The notes: generated by a model not told the origin, from the letters alone. A stretch of 45,511 nucleotides of DNA from Burkholderiales bacterium (GCA_016213265.1 JACRBA010000086.1:1-45511); one strand, 5' to 3'; numbered from the stretch's first letter, positions 7,420-16,057 are shown. A program made the numbers and translations.

Positions 7420-8202
7420 ATGAATCCGCCCCCTCATCCCGACGCCCCCCAGGTGCTGCAGTGGCTGCCCGCCCAGGGCCGCCCGGAGCAGCTGATGCTC
7501 GTGTTCCATGGTGTGGGCGACAGCGCCGCCGGCATGGTGCCGCTGGCGCAGGCGCTGCGCCGCGCGTTCCCGCAGGCCGCGGTGCTGGCGCCCGACGGCT
7601 TCGACCCCTTCGACGGCGACCCCTCCGGCGCGCTGGGCGGCCGCCAGTGGTTCTCGCTGCAGGGCATGGACGAAGACCGCCGCGCCGAGCGGGCGCGCGC
7701 CGTGCTGCCGCGGCTGGCCGCCTTCGTGCGCGGCGCGCAGCAGACCACCGGCGTGGGGCCGGCGGCCACCGCGCTGGTGGGTTTCTCGCAGGGCGCCATC
7801 TGCGCGCTCGAGCTGGCGCAGGCCCACGATGGCCTCGCCGGCCGTGTGCTCGCCTTCGCCGGGCGCTACGGCCAGCTGCCCGAGCAGGCACTGGCCCACA
7901 CCACGCTGCACTTCTTCCCCGGCAGCGACGACGACGTCATCCCCGCGCACCATGCGCGCGATGCGATGCAGCGCATCGCCGAGCTGCAGGGCGACGCCAC
8001 GATCGACATCGCCAAGGGCGTGGGCCACGAGCTGCCGCCGGTGCTGGTGCAGGTGGCCATCGAGCGCCTGCGCAGCCACATTCCGCACCGCACCTGGGCG
8101 CGCGCGCTCGGCGCGGTGCCCGGCCTGGCCGAGCGCATGGCCGGCCGGTCCTCCGAGGGCGATGGCGACCTGCCGCCGCCCGCTCCCCCGTCCATCCACT
8201 GA
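7420..8202 (+). CDS. ypfH: YpfH-type carboxylesterase / phospholipase family
   Basis: A 260-residue cytoplasmic alpha/beta hydrolase of the carboxylesterase/phospholipase (YpfH) family. The nucleophile elbow is GFSQGA, with the supporting VFHGVGDS and RQWFSLQGMDED segments typical of YpfH. The catalytic Asp lies in PGSDDDVIP and the His in GVGHELPP. It is about 30 residues longer than the E. coli protein because of a tail rich in Ala, Arg and Pro. ATG 7420 is 37 bp after dnaE2 and the next gene starts 6 bp after its stop, so it is probably part of the intI-dnaE2-ypfH-sulfotransferase run. The natural substrate of the family is not known; short-chain esters are hydrolysed in vitro. Confidence 0.85.
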   Translation: MNPPPHPDAPQVLQWLPAQGRPEQLMLVFHGVGDSAAGMVPLAQALRRAFPQAAVLAPDGFDPFDGDPSGALGGRQWFSLQGMDEDRRAERARAVLPRLAAFVRGAQQTTGVGPAATALVGFSQGAICALELAQAHDGLAGRVLAFAGRYGQLPEQALAHTTLHFFPGSDDDVIPAHHARDAMQRIAELQGDATIDIAKGVGHELPPVLVQVAIERLRSHIPHRTWARALGAVPGLAERMAGRSSEGDGDLPPPAPPSIH

Positions 8203-8208
8203 ACCCGC

Positions 8209-9135
8209 ATGGCTTGGTACGACGACCTCGGCGCGCTGCGCGCCTGGGCCAGCACGGCGCGGCCCGTCTTCATCTGTGGCCAGGAGCGCAGCGGCACCTC
8301 CGCGCTGCTGCTGGCCATGTCGCGGCACCCGGCGCTGTTCCCGGTGCCCGACGTGTTCGAGACCTTCATCTTCCGCTTCGCGGGCGATCTGCTGAAAGAC
8401 CCGCCGCGCAAGATGCAGCAGGGCTACCTGCGGGGCGAGGAGTCGCTGTCCTCGCTGCGCTCGCAGCTGGCGCTGCTGGCGGGCGGCGACCCGGCCCGCC
8501 TGGGCGACGACGACCTCGTGCGCGCCTTCTTCGCCTTCGCCGCGCACGAGGTCTACCCCGGCCGGCGGCCGCTGGAGAAGACGCCCTCCCACGTGCATTC
8601 GCTGCCGCGCATCTTCAGCGTGTTCCCCCAGGCGCGCGTGCTGGCCTGCGTGCGCGAGCCCACCGAGGTGGTCGATTCCTACCGCAAGCGCCTGGCGCGC
8701 GAGCAGGCGCTGGGCAAGCCGCCCGAGTCCTGGAAGTGGCTGCAGCTCACCGACCAGCAGCTCATCGAGCAGTTCCGCCGGGTGGACAAGGCGCTGCGCG
8801 ATAGCGTGGCCTTCGCGCCGGGCCGCGTGTTCCAGGTGCCCTATGGCTGGCTCACGGCCGACCCGCGCGCCGCGCTCACGCAGATCTGCCAGTTCCTCGA
8901 CGAGCCCTTCGACGAGGCCATGCTGGTGCCCAAGGCCGGCCGCAAGGACCGCGTGGACGAGCGCCTGGGCCAGCCGCTGTCGGCCACCGCCGACAGCCGC
9001 GCCACCACGCTCACCGAGGCGCAGGCGGCCAAGATCGCCTGGGACACCGGGCGGCTGACGCGGCGCTGGCGGGTGCCCGGGCCGGTGCAGCCCGAGGCCG
9101 ACCCAGCGCAGGCCGCGGGCGCCGCGCGCGCCTGA
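8209..9135 (+). CDS. Sulfotransferase family protein
   Basis: A 308-residue cytoplasmic protein with the PAPS-binding 5' loop ICGQERSGTSAL at residues 22-33 and the 3'-phosphate-binding region LEKTPSHVHSLP followed by FPQARVLACVREPTEVVDSY, the hallmark of Sulfotransfer_3-type enzymes. Such enzymes transfer sulfate from PAPS to sugars, lipids or peptides; the acceptor here cannot be told. It starts 6 bp after ypfH. The C-terminus is an Ala/Pro-rich tail. A second, only distantly similar P-loop protein of this type is at 26354-27295. Confidence 0.85.
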   Translation: MAWYDDLGALRAWASTARPVFICGQERSGTSALLLAMSRHPALFPVPDVFETFIFRFAGDLLKDPPRKMQQGYLRGEESLSSLRSQLALLAGGDPARLGDDDLVRAFFAFAAHEVYPGRRPLEKTPSHVHSLPRIFSVFPQARVLACVREPTEVVDSYRKRLAREQALGKPPESWKWLQLTDQQLIEQFRRVDKALRDSVAFAPGRVFQVPYGWLTADPRAALTQICQFLDEPFDEAMLVPKAGRKDRVDERLGQPLSATADSRATTLTEAQAAKIAWDTGRLTRRWRVPGPVQPEADPAQAAGAARA

Positions 9136-9210
9136 GCCACCGATACGGCCGCCCTGGCGGCACGGCGGCACGGCACACTACGGGTCGTTCCTGACCCGCC
9201 GTGTGCCCGG

Positions 9211-9990
9211 ATGCTGTTCCTGCTGTCGCCTGCCAAGACCCTCGACTACGACTCCCCCGTTCCGCCGGCGCTGGCCGAGCGGGCCACGCGGCCCCGCTTC
9301 GTGGACCGCGCCGATGCGCTGGTGCAGGTGCTGCGCCGGCTCACGCCGGCCGACGTCGCCTCGCTCATGCACCTGTCGGATGCGCTGGCGCAGCTCAACG
9401 TGGCGCGCTACGCCGCCTGGTCCACGCGCTTCACGGCGGCCAACAGCCGCCCCGCGGCGCTGGCCTTCGCAGGCGACGTGTACGAGGGCCTGCAGGCCGC
9501 CACGCTGCCCGTGGCCGACTGGGAATGGGCCCAGCAGCACGTGGTGATCCTCTCGGGCCTGTACGGCCTGCTGCGCCCGCTGGACAAGCTGCAGCCCTAC
9601 CGCCTGGAGATGGGCACGCGCCTGGCCGGCCCCGGCGGCGAGCGCGACCTCTACGCCTACTGGGGCGACACGCTGGCGCAGGCGCTGCATGCGCAGCTGG
9701 CCGGCCATGCCGCCAAGGTGGTGGTGAACCTCGCCTCGCAGGAGTACAGCCGCGCCGCGCTGCGGCCGGCGCTGAAGGCGCGGGTGGTGGACTGCGTGTT
9801 CGAGGATTGGCACGGCGGCGCGTGGAAGGTGATCAGCTTCCATGCCAAGCGCGCCCGGGGTGCCATGGCGCGACACGCCATCACGCAGCGCGCGGACACG
9901 CCCGAGGCGCTGGCGGGCTTCAACGCCGACGGGTATGCCTTCGCCCCTGCCGCCTCCGGCCCCGACCGGCTGGTGTTTCGGCGCCGCTGA
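9211..9990 (+). CDS. yaaA: Peroxide stress protein YaaA
   Basis: A 259-residue cytoplasmic protein of the YaaA/DUF328 family, the same length as the E. coli protein. Recognisable blocks are MLFLLSPAKTLDY at the start, FAGDVYEGLQA, LSGLYGLLRPLD, YRLEMGTRLA, NLASQEYS and KVISFHAKRARGAMAR. In E. coli YaaA lowers free iron and so protects DNA and protein from hydrogen peroxide. It is 75 bp downstream of the sulfotransferase gene on the same strand and may have its own promoter. Its presence behind the SOS-controlled intI-dnaE2 pair adds a second damage-related function to this run of genes. Intact. Confidence 0.95.
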   Translation: MLFLLSPAKTLDYDSPVPPALAERATRPRFVDRADALVQVLRRLTPADVASLMHLSDALAQLNVARYAAWSTRFTAANSRPAALAFAGDVYEGLQAATLPVADWEWAQQHVVILSGLYGLLRPLDKLQPYRLEMGTRLAGPGGERDLYAYWGDTLAQALHAQLAGHAAKVVVNLASQEYSRAALRPALKARVVDCVFEDWHGGAWKVISFHAKRARGAMARHAITQRADTPEALAGFNADGYAFAPAASGPDRLVFRRR

Positions 9991-10008
9991 CGAGCGCGGC
10001 GGCCCAGC

Positions 10009-10816
10009 TCACTCGTCCTTGCGCACGTTGGCGTCGTAGGCCTGCTTCGGGTCGGCTGCGTCCTCGTCGCCGCGGCCATGCATGTGCCCGGTTTCGCCCG
10101 GCTGCCACAGCGTGCCGGTGTGGGCGGGGGCGGGCTCCTCGCGCTGCTGGCGTCCCAGCTGCACGCGGGCCATGGCATCGGCCAGCCGCGGCATCACGCG
10201 CGCCAGGGTGGTGTTGAGCACCGCCATGGCGCCCACCCGCGTGTGGCGCGTGGGCCGCGTGGCCGCGTCGAGGATGGCGCGCGCCACCCGCGCCGGGTCG
10301 ATCATCGGCGTGGGCAGCTTGGGCGCCTGGCTCAGGTAGTTGGCGGCGTGTTCCGGGAAGGGCGTGTCCACGGCGGTGGGTTGGATCAGCGTCACCGACA
10401 CCGCCGCCATCGCGCCGCAGGTGCGGCAGGGCGGCCAGGCTCCCGTGCACCACGCCCCAGTAGTTGATGTCGAACAGCCGCCGGGCATCCGCCACCGGCA
10501 CCTGGTCCATGCGCCCGTAGATGGACAGCCCGGCGTTGTTCACCCAGGTGTCGATGCGGCCGAAGCGGGCGATGGCGGTCTCGGCGGCGCGCTGCACATC
10601 GGCCGCCTCGGCCACGTCGCCCACCACGGGCACGGCCTCGCCGCCCTCGGCCTGCACATGCTCGGCAATGCGGGCCAGCGTCTCGCCGCTGCGCGCCAGC
10701 ATCACCACCTTGGCGCCGGCCTGCGCGGCCAGCAGCACGGTGGCCAGCCCGATGCCGCTGGAGGCACCGGTGACGACGATGACCTGCTGGTCCAGGGGCT
10801 TGAGGAAGGTGTTCAT
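10009..10816 (-). pseudogene. Short-chain dehydrogenase/reductase with an internal frameshifting deletion
   Basis: The gene starts at ATG 10816 (MNTFLKPLDQQVIVVTG) with an intact NAD(P)-binding motif TGASSGIG and WVNNAG. After HGSLAALPHL the sequence jumps, near 10402-10420, straight to VSVTLIQPTAVDTP in another frame. Compared with relatives, about 50-60 residues are missing, including the catalytic Ser and YxxxK. The frame continues from the N-terminal part only as nonsense, while the C-terminal part runs to the stop at 10009. Both loss of the active site and the shift make it non-functional as an SDR. The junction bears GATGGCGGCGG-like microhomology. It is convergent with yaaA and divergent from the EcsC-like gene. 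Confidence 0.85.
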
Positions 10817-10879
10817 GCCGTGGCCGTGGCAAGCCCCGTGCCCCCGGGGCGGTTGTCCGGGCCTGCTAAGGTGGCGGCC

Positions 10880-11569
10880 ATGAGCGCTTCGTCTTCCGGT
10901 TCCCCCCGTGTGCCGGCCCGCCGGGGCGAGCGGGCGGTGGTGCCCGCCGCCGCGCCGGCCAGCCACTCGCCCGGCGATCGCCTGGCCGATGCCCTGCTGG
11001 ACGTGCTGGGCCACGTGCCGCGCTCGCACGAGCCGGTGAGCGCCGACCCCGCCGAGGCGGTGCGCCGCCTCACGGCGCGTGCCGCGCGCCAGGCCGCCTC
11101 GGCCGCGGGGGCGCTGGCCTTGCCGCCCGGGCCGTTGGGCTGGCTCACCGTGCTGCCCGAGCTCATGGCGGTCTGGCGTATCCAGGCCCAGCTGGTGGCC
11201 GACATCGCGGCGGTGCACGGCCGCCAGGGCCAGCTGGGCCGCGAGCAGATGCTGTGGTGCCTGTTCAAGCACACCGCCTCCCAGGCCGTGCGCGACCTGG
11301 TGGTGCGCGCCGGTGAACGGTGGCTGGTCAAGAAGGCGGGCGCGGTGGCGCTGCGGGCGGCCGCCCGGCGGGTGGGCGTCAAGATCACGCAGCAGGGCGT
11401 GGCCAAGGCCACGTCGCGCTGGCTGCCCGTGGTGGGCGCGATGGGCGTGGCCGCCTACGCATGGCACGATACCCGCCAGGTCGCGCGCTCGGCGGCCGAG
11501 CTCTTCGAGCGCCCGGTGGACGTGGTGGGCGACGGCGAGGTCATCGACATGCCCGTCCAGCCGGACTGA
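10880..11569 (+). CDS. EcsC-family-like protein
   Basis: A 229-residue protein whose middle resembles EcsC-type proteins of Burkholderiales: LGWLTVLPELMAVWRIQAQL, LWCLFKHTASQAVRDLVV, and a C-terminal WLPVVGAMGVAAYAWHDT. The hydrophobic stretches at about residues 85-105 and 180-200 suggest membrane contact, although none is a textbook transmembrane helix. The first 40 residues are low-complexity. ATG 10880 is 63 bp from the start of the divergent dehydrogenase relic. EcsC of Bacillus is tied to an ABC transporter, but the role of these stand-alone proteins is unknown. Confidence 0.6.
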   Translation: MSASSSGSPRVPARRGERAVVPAAAPASHSPGDRLADALLDVLGHVPRSHEPVSADPAEAVRRLTARAARQAASAAGALALPPGPLGWLTVLPELMAVWRIQAQLVADIAAVHGRQGQLGREQMLWCLFKHTASQAVRDLVVRAGERWLVKKAGAVALRAAARRVGVKITQQGVAKATSRWLPVVGAMGVAAYAWHDTRQVARSAAELFERPVDVVGDGEVIDMPVQPD

Positions 11570-11731
11570 CCCTTCACCCACCCAACCACCCGCCCGCCTG
11601 GCTACCCGCCCGGTCATTCGCCCGAGGCGCCCGACACGATTCGACACCACTGCCGCCCGCCCCGGTGCGCCGATTGCCGCATCCTGGCGTTTGGCTGTCA
11701 GACACCCATCATGCACCCAAGAGAGGACTCC

Positions 11732-12835
11732 ATGCTGCTTCGCACCCTGTCTGCCCTGATGCTGCCTCTGGCGCTGTCGGTGGCCGCCCATGCCGCCGCC
11801 CCGGCGCAGCCGCCCGGCCCGCCGCGCCTGTCGGTGAGCGGCGCCGACGTGCTCGACCCCGCCGGTAAGCCCATCCTGCTGCGCGGCTGGAACTGGGGCC
11901 ACTGGGGCAAGGCCCAGCCGCAGGACGGCGCCGAGAACGCGGCCCAGGGCGCCAACGTGGTGCGCATCCCGCTGCGCTGGTGGGGCTTCTACAAGGGCCG
12001 GGGCGGCACGGTGGACAGCCGCGAGGACGGCGCCACCGCCACCGCCGGCATCGACCCGGCCAACCTGCGCCACCTGGACGACATGGTGCGGTGGGCGTCG
12101 TCCGCCAAGCTGTGGATCGTGCTGTTCATCGATTCGGACTGCGGCCAGAACGGCACCCAGGACGCGAAGGAGCGCCAGTACTGCGACCCGCAGGGCCGCT
12201 ACCCCCAGGGCCACAACTTCTGGACCGACGCGGAGGCGCGCAAGCGCTTCATCAACGTCTGGCGCTTCGTGGCGGCGCGCTACAAGGACACGCCCTACCT
12301 CGGCATGTTCGAGCCGCTGCCCGAGCCCAACCCGCCCGGCGTGCCCGATGCGCAGATCGCCGCCTTCTACGACGAGGTGATGGCCGCCATCCGCCCGGTG
12401 GCGCCCGGCGTGCCCTTCCTCGTCGGCGGCCGCGGCTACAAGGCGCCGGCCATCCGCAGCGTGTACAACCCCGCCTGGAAAGACGTGGTCTACACCGGCA
12501 ACCTGTTCCTGCATGCGCGCAAGGGCGGCGGCGGTGAGGGGGCGTTGAAGGACATCCGCCAGCGTGCGGAGGAGTTGCTGGCCCTGCGCAACCAGCACAA
12601 GGTGCCCGTGTTCGTGCAGCAGGTGGGCGTGCGCTCGGGCGAAGACCCCGACCGCCGCCTCGTCAAGGGCGTGCTGCAGCACCTGGTAGACCAGCGCATC
12701 GGCTTCGCCTACTGGGAGTACCGCGGCTCCACCAGCCCCGACGAATACGGCGTGCACTACGAGCGCGGCAACCAGTGGGTGGCCAAGCGCGAGTGGATCG
12801 ATGCGGTGAGCGGCGCCTTCCGCGCCACGCCCTGA
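11732..12835 (+). CDS. Secreted glycoside hydrolase family 5-like protein
   Basis: The 367-residue protein begins with a clear signal peptide (MLLRTLSALMLPLALSVAAHA). ATG 11732 is chosen because GAGAGGA lies four bases upstream; an ATG at 11711 in frame lacks one. The fold signature is GH5-like: ILLRGWNWGHWG, VVRIPLRWW, a probable acid/base Glu in MFEPLPEPNP, and AYWEYRGSTSPDEYG near the end. At the strand where GH5 enzymes carry the nucleophile (usually VFVGEFG) the sequence is VFVQQVGV, so the expected Glu is Gln. It may be a variant clade with a nucleophile elsewhere, or a carbohydrate-binding relative. It is single-gene, convergent with the cbb operon. Confidence 0.75.
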   Translation: MLLRTLSALMLPLALSVAAHAAAPAQPPGPPRLSVSGADVLDPAGKPILLRGWNWGHWGKAQPQDGAENAAQGANVVRIPLRWWGFYKGRGGTVDSREDGATATAGIDPANLRHLDDMVRWASSAKLWIVLFIDSDCGQNGTQDAKERQYCDPQGRYPQGHNFWTDAEARKRFINVWRFVAARYKDTPYLGMFEPLPEPNPPGVPDAQIAAFYDEVMAAIRPVAPGVPFLVGGRGYKAPAIRSVYNPAWKDVVYTGNLFLHARKGGGGEGALKDIRQRAEELLALRNQHKVPVFVQQVGVRSGEDPDRRLVKGVLQHLVDQRIGFAYWEYRGSTSPDEYGVHYERGNQWVAKREWIDAVSGAFRATP

Positions 12836-12855
12836 CGGCCACGCGCCCTCAGGGC
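12829..12855. terminator. Possible bidirectional terminator hairpin
   Basis: GCCCTGA (12829-12835) and TCAGGGC (12849-12855) form a 7-bp perfect stem containing both stop codons of the convergent GH5-like and cbbT genes. The 13-base loop is itself GC-rich. There is no T tract on either side, so it is a hairpin that may end transcription, not a classical intrinsic terminator. Confidence 0.35.
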
Positions 12856-14059
12856 GCCGCGTCCAGGTACTGGCGCACTTTCTGCGCCAGTGCGTCGGCG
12901 GTGAAGCCGAAGTGGCGCATGAGTTGGGCGGCGGGGGCCGATTCGCCGAAGCGGTCGATGCCCAGCGCCGCCACGCAGCCGTCGGCGGCCCAGAAGCGCG
13001 AGACGCCGGCTTCCACGCCGATGCGCGGCAGGGCGCTCGGGCGTTCGGCCGCCTGCAGCGCCGCCGCCCAGGCGGTGGCCGTCTCGGCCGCATCGCAGGG
13101 GCGCCATACCTCCAGCCCGGGGATGAGGCGCAGGCTGGCCGCATGCTTCACCGGTTGGTGGGTGGGGCCGTCCTCGCCCAGGCCGATGGAGTCGTGGGTG
13201 AACACGTGCACCACCCGTTGCCGCATCAGCGCCGCCATGCGCACGGCATTGCGGCTGTAGTCGCTGAAGGTGAGGAAGGTGCCGCCGTAAGGAATGAAGC
13301 CGCCATGCAGCGCCAGGCCGTTCATCACGGCGGCCATGCCGAACTCGCGCACGCCGTAGCTGAGGTGGCGGCCGCCGGGCACGCGGGTGAGGTTGCTGCC
13401 GGTGAGGTCGGCGCTGCCGCCCAGCAGCTCGGGCAGCCAGGTCGCCAGCGCCGCCAGCACCTGCTGCGAGGCCTGGCGTGTCGCCACGGCCTGGCCTTCG
13501 GCAGCGAGGCGCTCGATGAGCGCGGTCAGGCGGTCGTGGCTGCCGGCCGGCAACTCGCCACGCAGGCGCCGCGCCAGCTCGGCCGCCAACGTGGGATGGG
13601 CCTGGCGGTAGGCCCGCAGACGCTGTTCCCAGGCCTGCACCGCCCGCGCACCGGCCGGCCGGGCGTCCCAGCGCGCGGCCAGCTCCGGGGGCACCTCGAA
13701 AGGCGGATGCGGCCAGCCGATGCGGGCCCGCGTGGCCGCGATCGTCACGAAATCAGCCCCGCACGTCGCCATCGATGCTGATGCCGTTGTCGTCGTACAG
13801 CACGATCAGCTTGCCCAGGCCCAGGGCGCCTGCCAGCGCCATGCCCACCGCATTGGCCAGGCCCTGTCCGAGCGGGCCGGTGGTGGTCTCCACGCCGGGG
13901 GTGATGCCCACCTCGGGGTGGCCGGGCGTGCGGCTGTGCAGCTGGCGGAAGCGCCGCAGCTCCTCCATGGGCAGGCCGTAGCCCGTGAGGTGCAGCAGCG
14001 CGTACAGCAGCATGGACGCGTGACCGTTGCTGAGCGCGGTCGTCGCAGGGCGATGCCAT
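12849..14059 (-). pseudogene. cbbT: Transketolase gene cbbT, multiply deleted
   Basis: The last gene of the cbb operon, starting 17 bp after the cbbP stop. About 400 of roughly 665 codons remain. After MASP about 55-60 N-terminal residues are missing and the frame shifts into [20 protein letters not shown] second gap joins GMALA to GALGLGKL, removing about 40 residues including the GDG thiamine-diphosphate motif. A third gap near 13750-13765 joins DVRG to [11 protein letters not shown], losing about 75 residues and placing a TGA at 13755-13753. A fourth, in frame, joins ERPSAL to PRIGVEAG near 13030 (about 95 residues). Between the gaps the sequence is well conserved ([48 protein letters not shown]). 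Without the cofactor motif and with two frameshifts it cannot make an active enzyme. Gap sizes are from comparison with remembered transketolases. Confidence 0.92.
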
Positions 14060-14076
14060 GGTGGACGGCCCCCGGC

Positions 14077-14961
14077 TCACAGCGCGCCGAGCGCGCGTTG
14101 GCGGCGCTCCATCATGCGCCAGATGAAGGGCGTGAAGATGAGCTGCATGGCCAGCTCCATCTTGCCGCCCGGCACCACGATGGTGTTGGCGCGACTCATC
14201 CAGGCGTTGTGGATCATGTTGAGCAGGTAGGGAAAGTCGATGCCCTTGGGCTGGGCGAAGCGGATGACGCACAGGCTCTCGTCGGCGGTCGGGATGTCTC
14301 GCGCGATGAAGGGGTCGCTGGTGTCCACCACCGGCACGCGCTGGAAGTTCACGTGGGTGTGGGCGAACTGAGGCACGATGTAGTGCACGTAGTCGGGCAT
14401 GCGGCGCAGGATGGTGTCGGTGACCGCCTCGGTGCTGTAGCCGCGCACATGCTGGTCGCGCCAGAGCTTCTGGATCCACTCCAGGTTGATCACCGGCACC
14501 ACGCCGATCAGCAGGTCGGGGTATTGCGCGAGGTTCACCTCGGGCGTGACGACCGCGCCGTGCAGGCCCTCGTAGAACAGCATGTCGGTGTCGGTGGGCA
14601 GGTCTTCCCAGGCGGTGAAGGTGCCCGGCGGCTGGCCGTAGGGCGCCGCCTCCACGGGGTCGTGCAGGTAGCGGCGCCGCCGGCCCGTGCCGGTCTCGCT
14701 GTAGCTGCGGAACAGCTGCTCCAGCTCGGGGAACAGGTTGTTCTCCGGGCCGAAATGGCTGAAGTGCCGGTTGCCGGCGCGCTCGGCCTCGGCCTGCCGG
14801 TGGCGAATCTCCTGGCGGTCGTGGCGGTGGAAGCTGTCGCCCTCGATGACGGCCGCCTTCACGCCCTCGCGCCGGAAGATCTGCTCGAAGGTGCGGGTGA
14901 CGCTGCTGGTGCCCGCGCCGCTGGAGCCGGTGATGGCGATGATGGGGTGTGGGTGCGACAT
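14077..14961 (-). CDS. cbbP: Phosphoribulokinase
   Basis: Phosphorylates ribulose 5-phosphate to ribulose 1,5-bisphosphate, the RuBisCO substrate, in the cytoplasm. The 294-residue length is normal for the proteobacterial type. The P-loop ITGSSGAGTSSV is at residues 9-20, followed by IEGDSFHRHDR (catalytic Asp region), HFGPENNLFPELE, and DMLFYEGLHGAVV with the second acidic motif. ATG 14961 (MSHPHPIIAITG) matches family starts and has GAAAGG seven bases upstream. It begins 10 bp after cbbF, so the two are co-transcribed. Intact, unlike the neighbouring cbbT. Confidence 0.97.
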   Translation of the reverse strand: MSHPHPIIAITGSSGAGTSSVTRTFEQIFRREGVKAAVIEGDSFHRHDRQEIRHRQAEAERAGNRHFSHFGPENNLFPELEQLFRSYSETGTGRRRRYLHDPVEAAPYGQPPGTFTAWEDLPTDTDMLFYEGLHGAVVTPEVNLAQYPDLLIGVVPVINLEWIQKLWRDQHVRGYSTEAVTDTILRRMPDYVHYIVPQFAHTHVNFQRVPVVDTSDPFIARDIPTADESLCVIRFAQPKGIDFPYLLNMIHNAWMSRANTIVVPGGKMELAMQLIFTPFIWRMMERRQRALGAL

Positions 14962-14971
14962 GGCGGGCCTT

Positions 14972-16057
14972 TCAGTCTCGGAACAGGCTGCGGGGCGCGA
15001 ACAGCGGGACCGTCGCATCCGACGGCGGCGGCTGCTGGTGGTAGCGCTCGATGCGGGCCACTTCGTTGGCGCTGCCGAACACCAGGGCGATGCGCTGGTG
15101 CAGGGCGCTGGGGGTCAGCGCCAGCAGCGGCTGTCGGCCCGTGCTGGCGCGGCCGCCCGCCTGCTCCATCAGGAAGCCCACCGGGTTGGCCTCGTACAGC
15201 AGGCGCAGCCGGCCCGGGCGCGCCGGGTCCTTGGTGTCGCGCGGGTAGAGGAACACGCCGCCGCGCATGAGGATGCGGTGCGCCTCGGCCACCAGGCTGG
15301 CGATCCAGCGCATGTTGAAGTCCTTGTCGCGCGGGCCGGTGCGGCCGGCCAGGCACTCGTCCACGTAGCGCTTGACCGGCGGCTCCCAGAAGCGCGCGTT
15401 GCTGGTGTTGATGGCGAACTCCTGCGTGTCCGCCGGCACCTGCACGTCGGCCTGGCTGAGCACGAACTCGCCCAGGTCGGGGTCGAGGGTGAACACCACC
15501 ACGCCGTGACCCACGCTGAGCACCAGCAGGGTGGCGGGGCCGTACAGCGCGTAGCCCGCGGCCACCTGCGTGGCGCCGGCCTGCAGGAAATCCTCGGGTG
15601 TCGCGGCGCGGCCGTTGGACACCAGCTCCCCCGGGGCACGCAGCACGCTGAAGATGCTGCCCACGCTCACGTTCACGTCGATGTTGCCGGAGCCGTCCAG
15701 CGGGTCGAACAGCAGCAGGTACTTGCCGCGCGGGTAGGCCTCGGGAATCTGCCAGGGCGCCTCCAGCTCCTCGCTGGCCAGGCCAGCCAGGTGCCCGTTC
15801 CACTCGTTCATGCGCAGGAAGATGTCGTTGGCCAGGCGGTCCAGCGGCTTCTGCGCCTCGCCCTGCACGTTGACCGGGCCCGGCGCCGCATCGGGCCGCG
15901 CGGGGCCGAGCGCACCGCGGGCCACGATCCGGGCGATGGCCTTGCAGGCGAGCGACACGTCGAGCAGCAGCGCGTTGAGCTCGCCGCTGGCCTGCGGATG
16001 GCGGCGGCGCTGCTCGATGAGGTAGCGGGTGAGCGTCCAGCGTCCGGTGCAGGGCAT
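14972..16057 (-). CDS. cbbF: Class I fructose-1,6-bisphosphatase
   Basis: Releases phosphate from fructose 1,6-bisphosphate in the regenerative part of the Calvin cycle. The 361-residue protein has the metal-binding motifs SEELEAPW and LFDPLDGSGNIDVNVSVGS at about residues 95-135, the sugar-phosphate region NTSNARFWEPPVKRYV, and the conserved LYEANPVGFLMEQAGG near the C-terminus. AAGGAG five bases before ATG 16057 is one of the best ribosome sites in the operon. It lies 27 bp after cbbX and 10 bp before cbbP. Class I FBPases of cbb operons may also act on sedoheptulose 1,7-bisphosphate. Confidence 0.97.
   Translation of the reverse strand: MPCTGRWTLTRYLIEQRRRHPQASGELNALLLDVSLACKAIARIVARGALGPARPDAAPGPVNVQGEAQKPLDRLANDIFLRMNEWNGHLAGLASEELEAPWQIPEAYPRGKYLLLFDPLDGSGNIDVNVSVGSIFSVLRAPGELVSNGRAATPEDFLQAGATQVAAGYALYGPATLLVLSVGHGVVVFTLDPDLGEFVLSQADVQVPADTQEFAINTSNARFWEPPVKRYVDECLAGRTGPRDKDFNMRWIASLVAEAHRILMRGGVFLYPRDTKDPARPGRLRLLYEANPVGFLMEQAGGRASTGRQPLLALTPSALHQRIALVFGSANEVARIERYHQQPPPSDATVPLFAPRSLFRD

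Noticed and set aside
9920-13144. A 1074-codon minus-strand frame joining several genes
   Set aside because: Only the piece at about 10410-10816 is real (the N-terminal part of the dehydrogenase); the remainder is antisense to yaaA, the EcsC-like and GH5-like genes and out of frame for cbbT.
13753-13755. A simple nonsense mutation (Trp to stop) in cbbT
   Set aside because: At first DVRG-stop-FRDD looked like GWFRDD with TGG changed to TGA, but in another frame the bases read [11 protein letters not shown] leading into conserved GWPHPPFEVP, so the stop arises at a deletion joint.
13720-15270. A 516-codon plus-strand frame over cbbT and cbbP
   Set aside because: Antisense to cbbP, cbbF and the cbbT relic.
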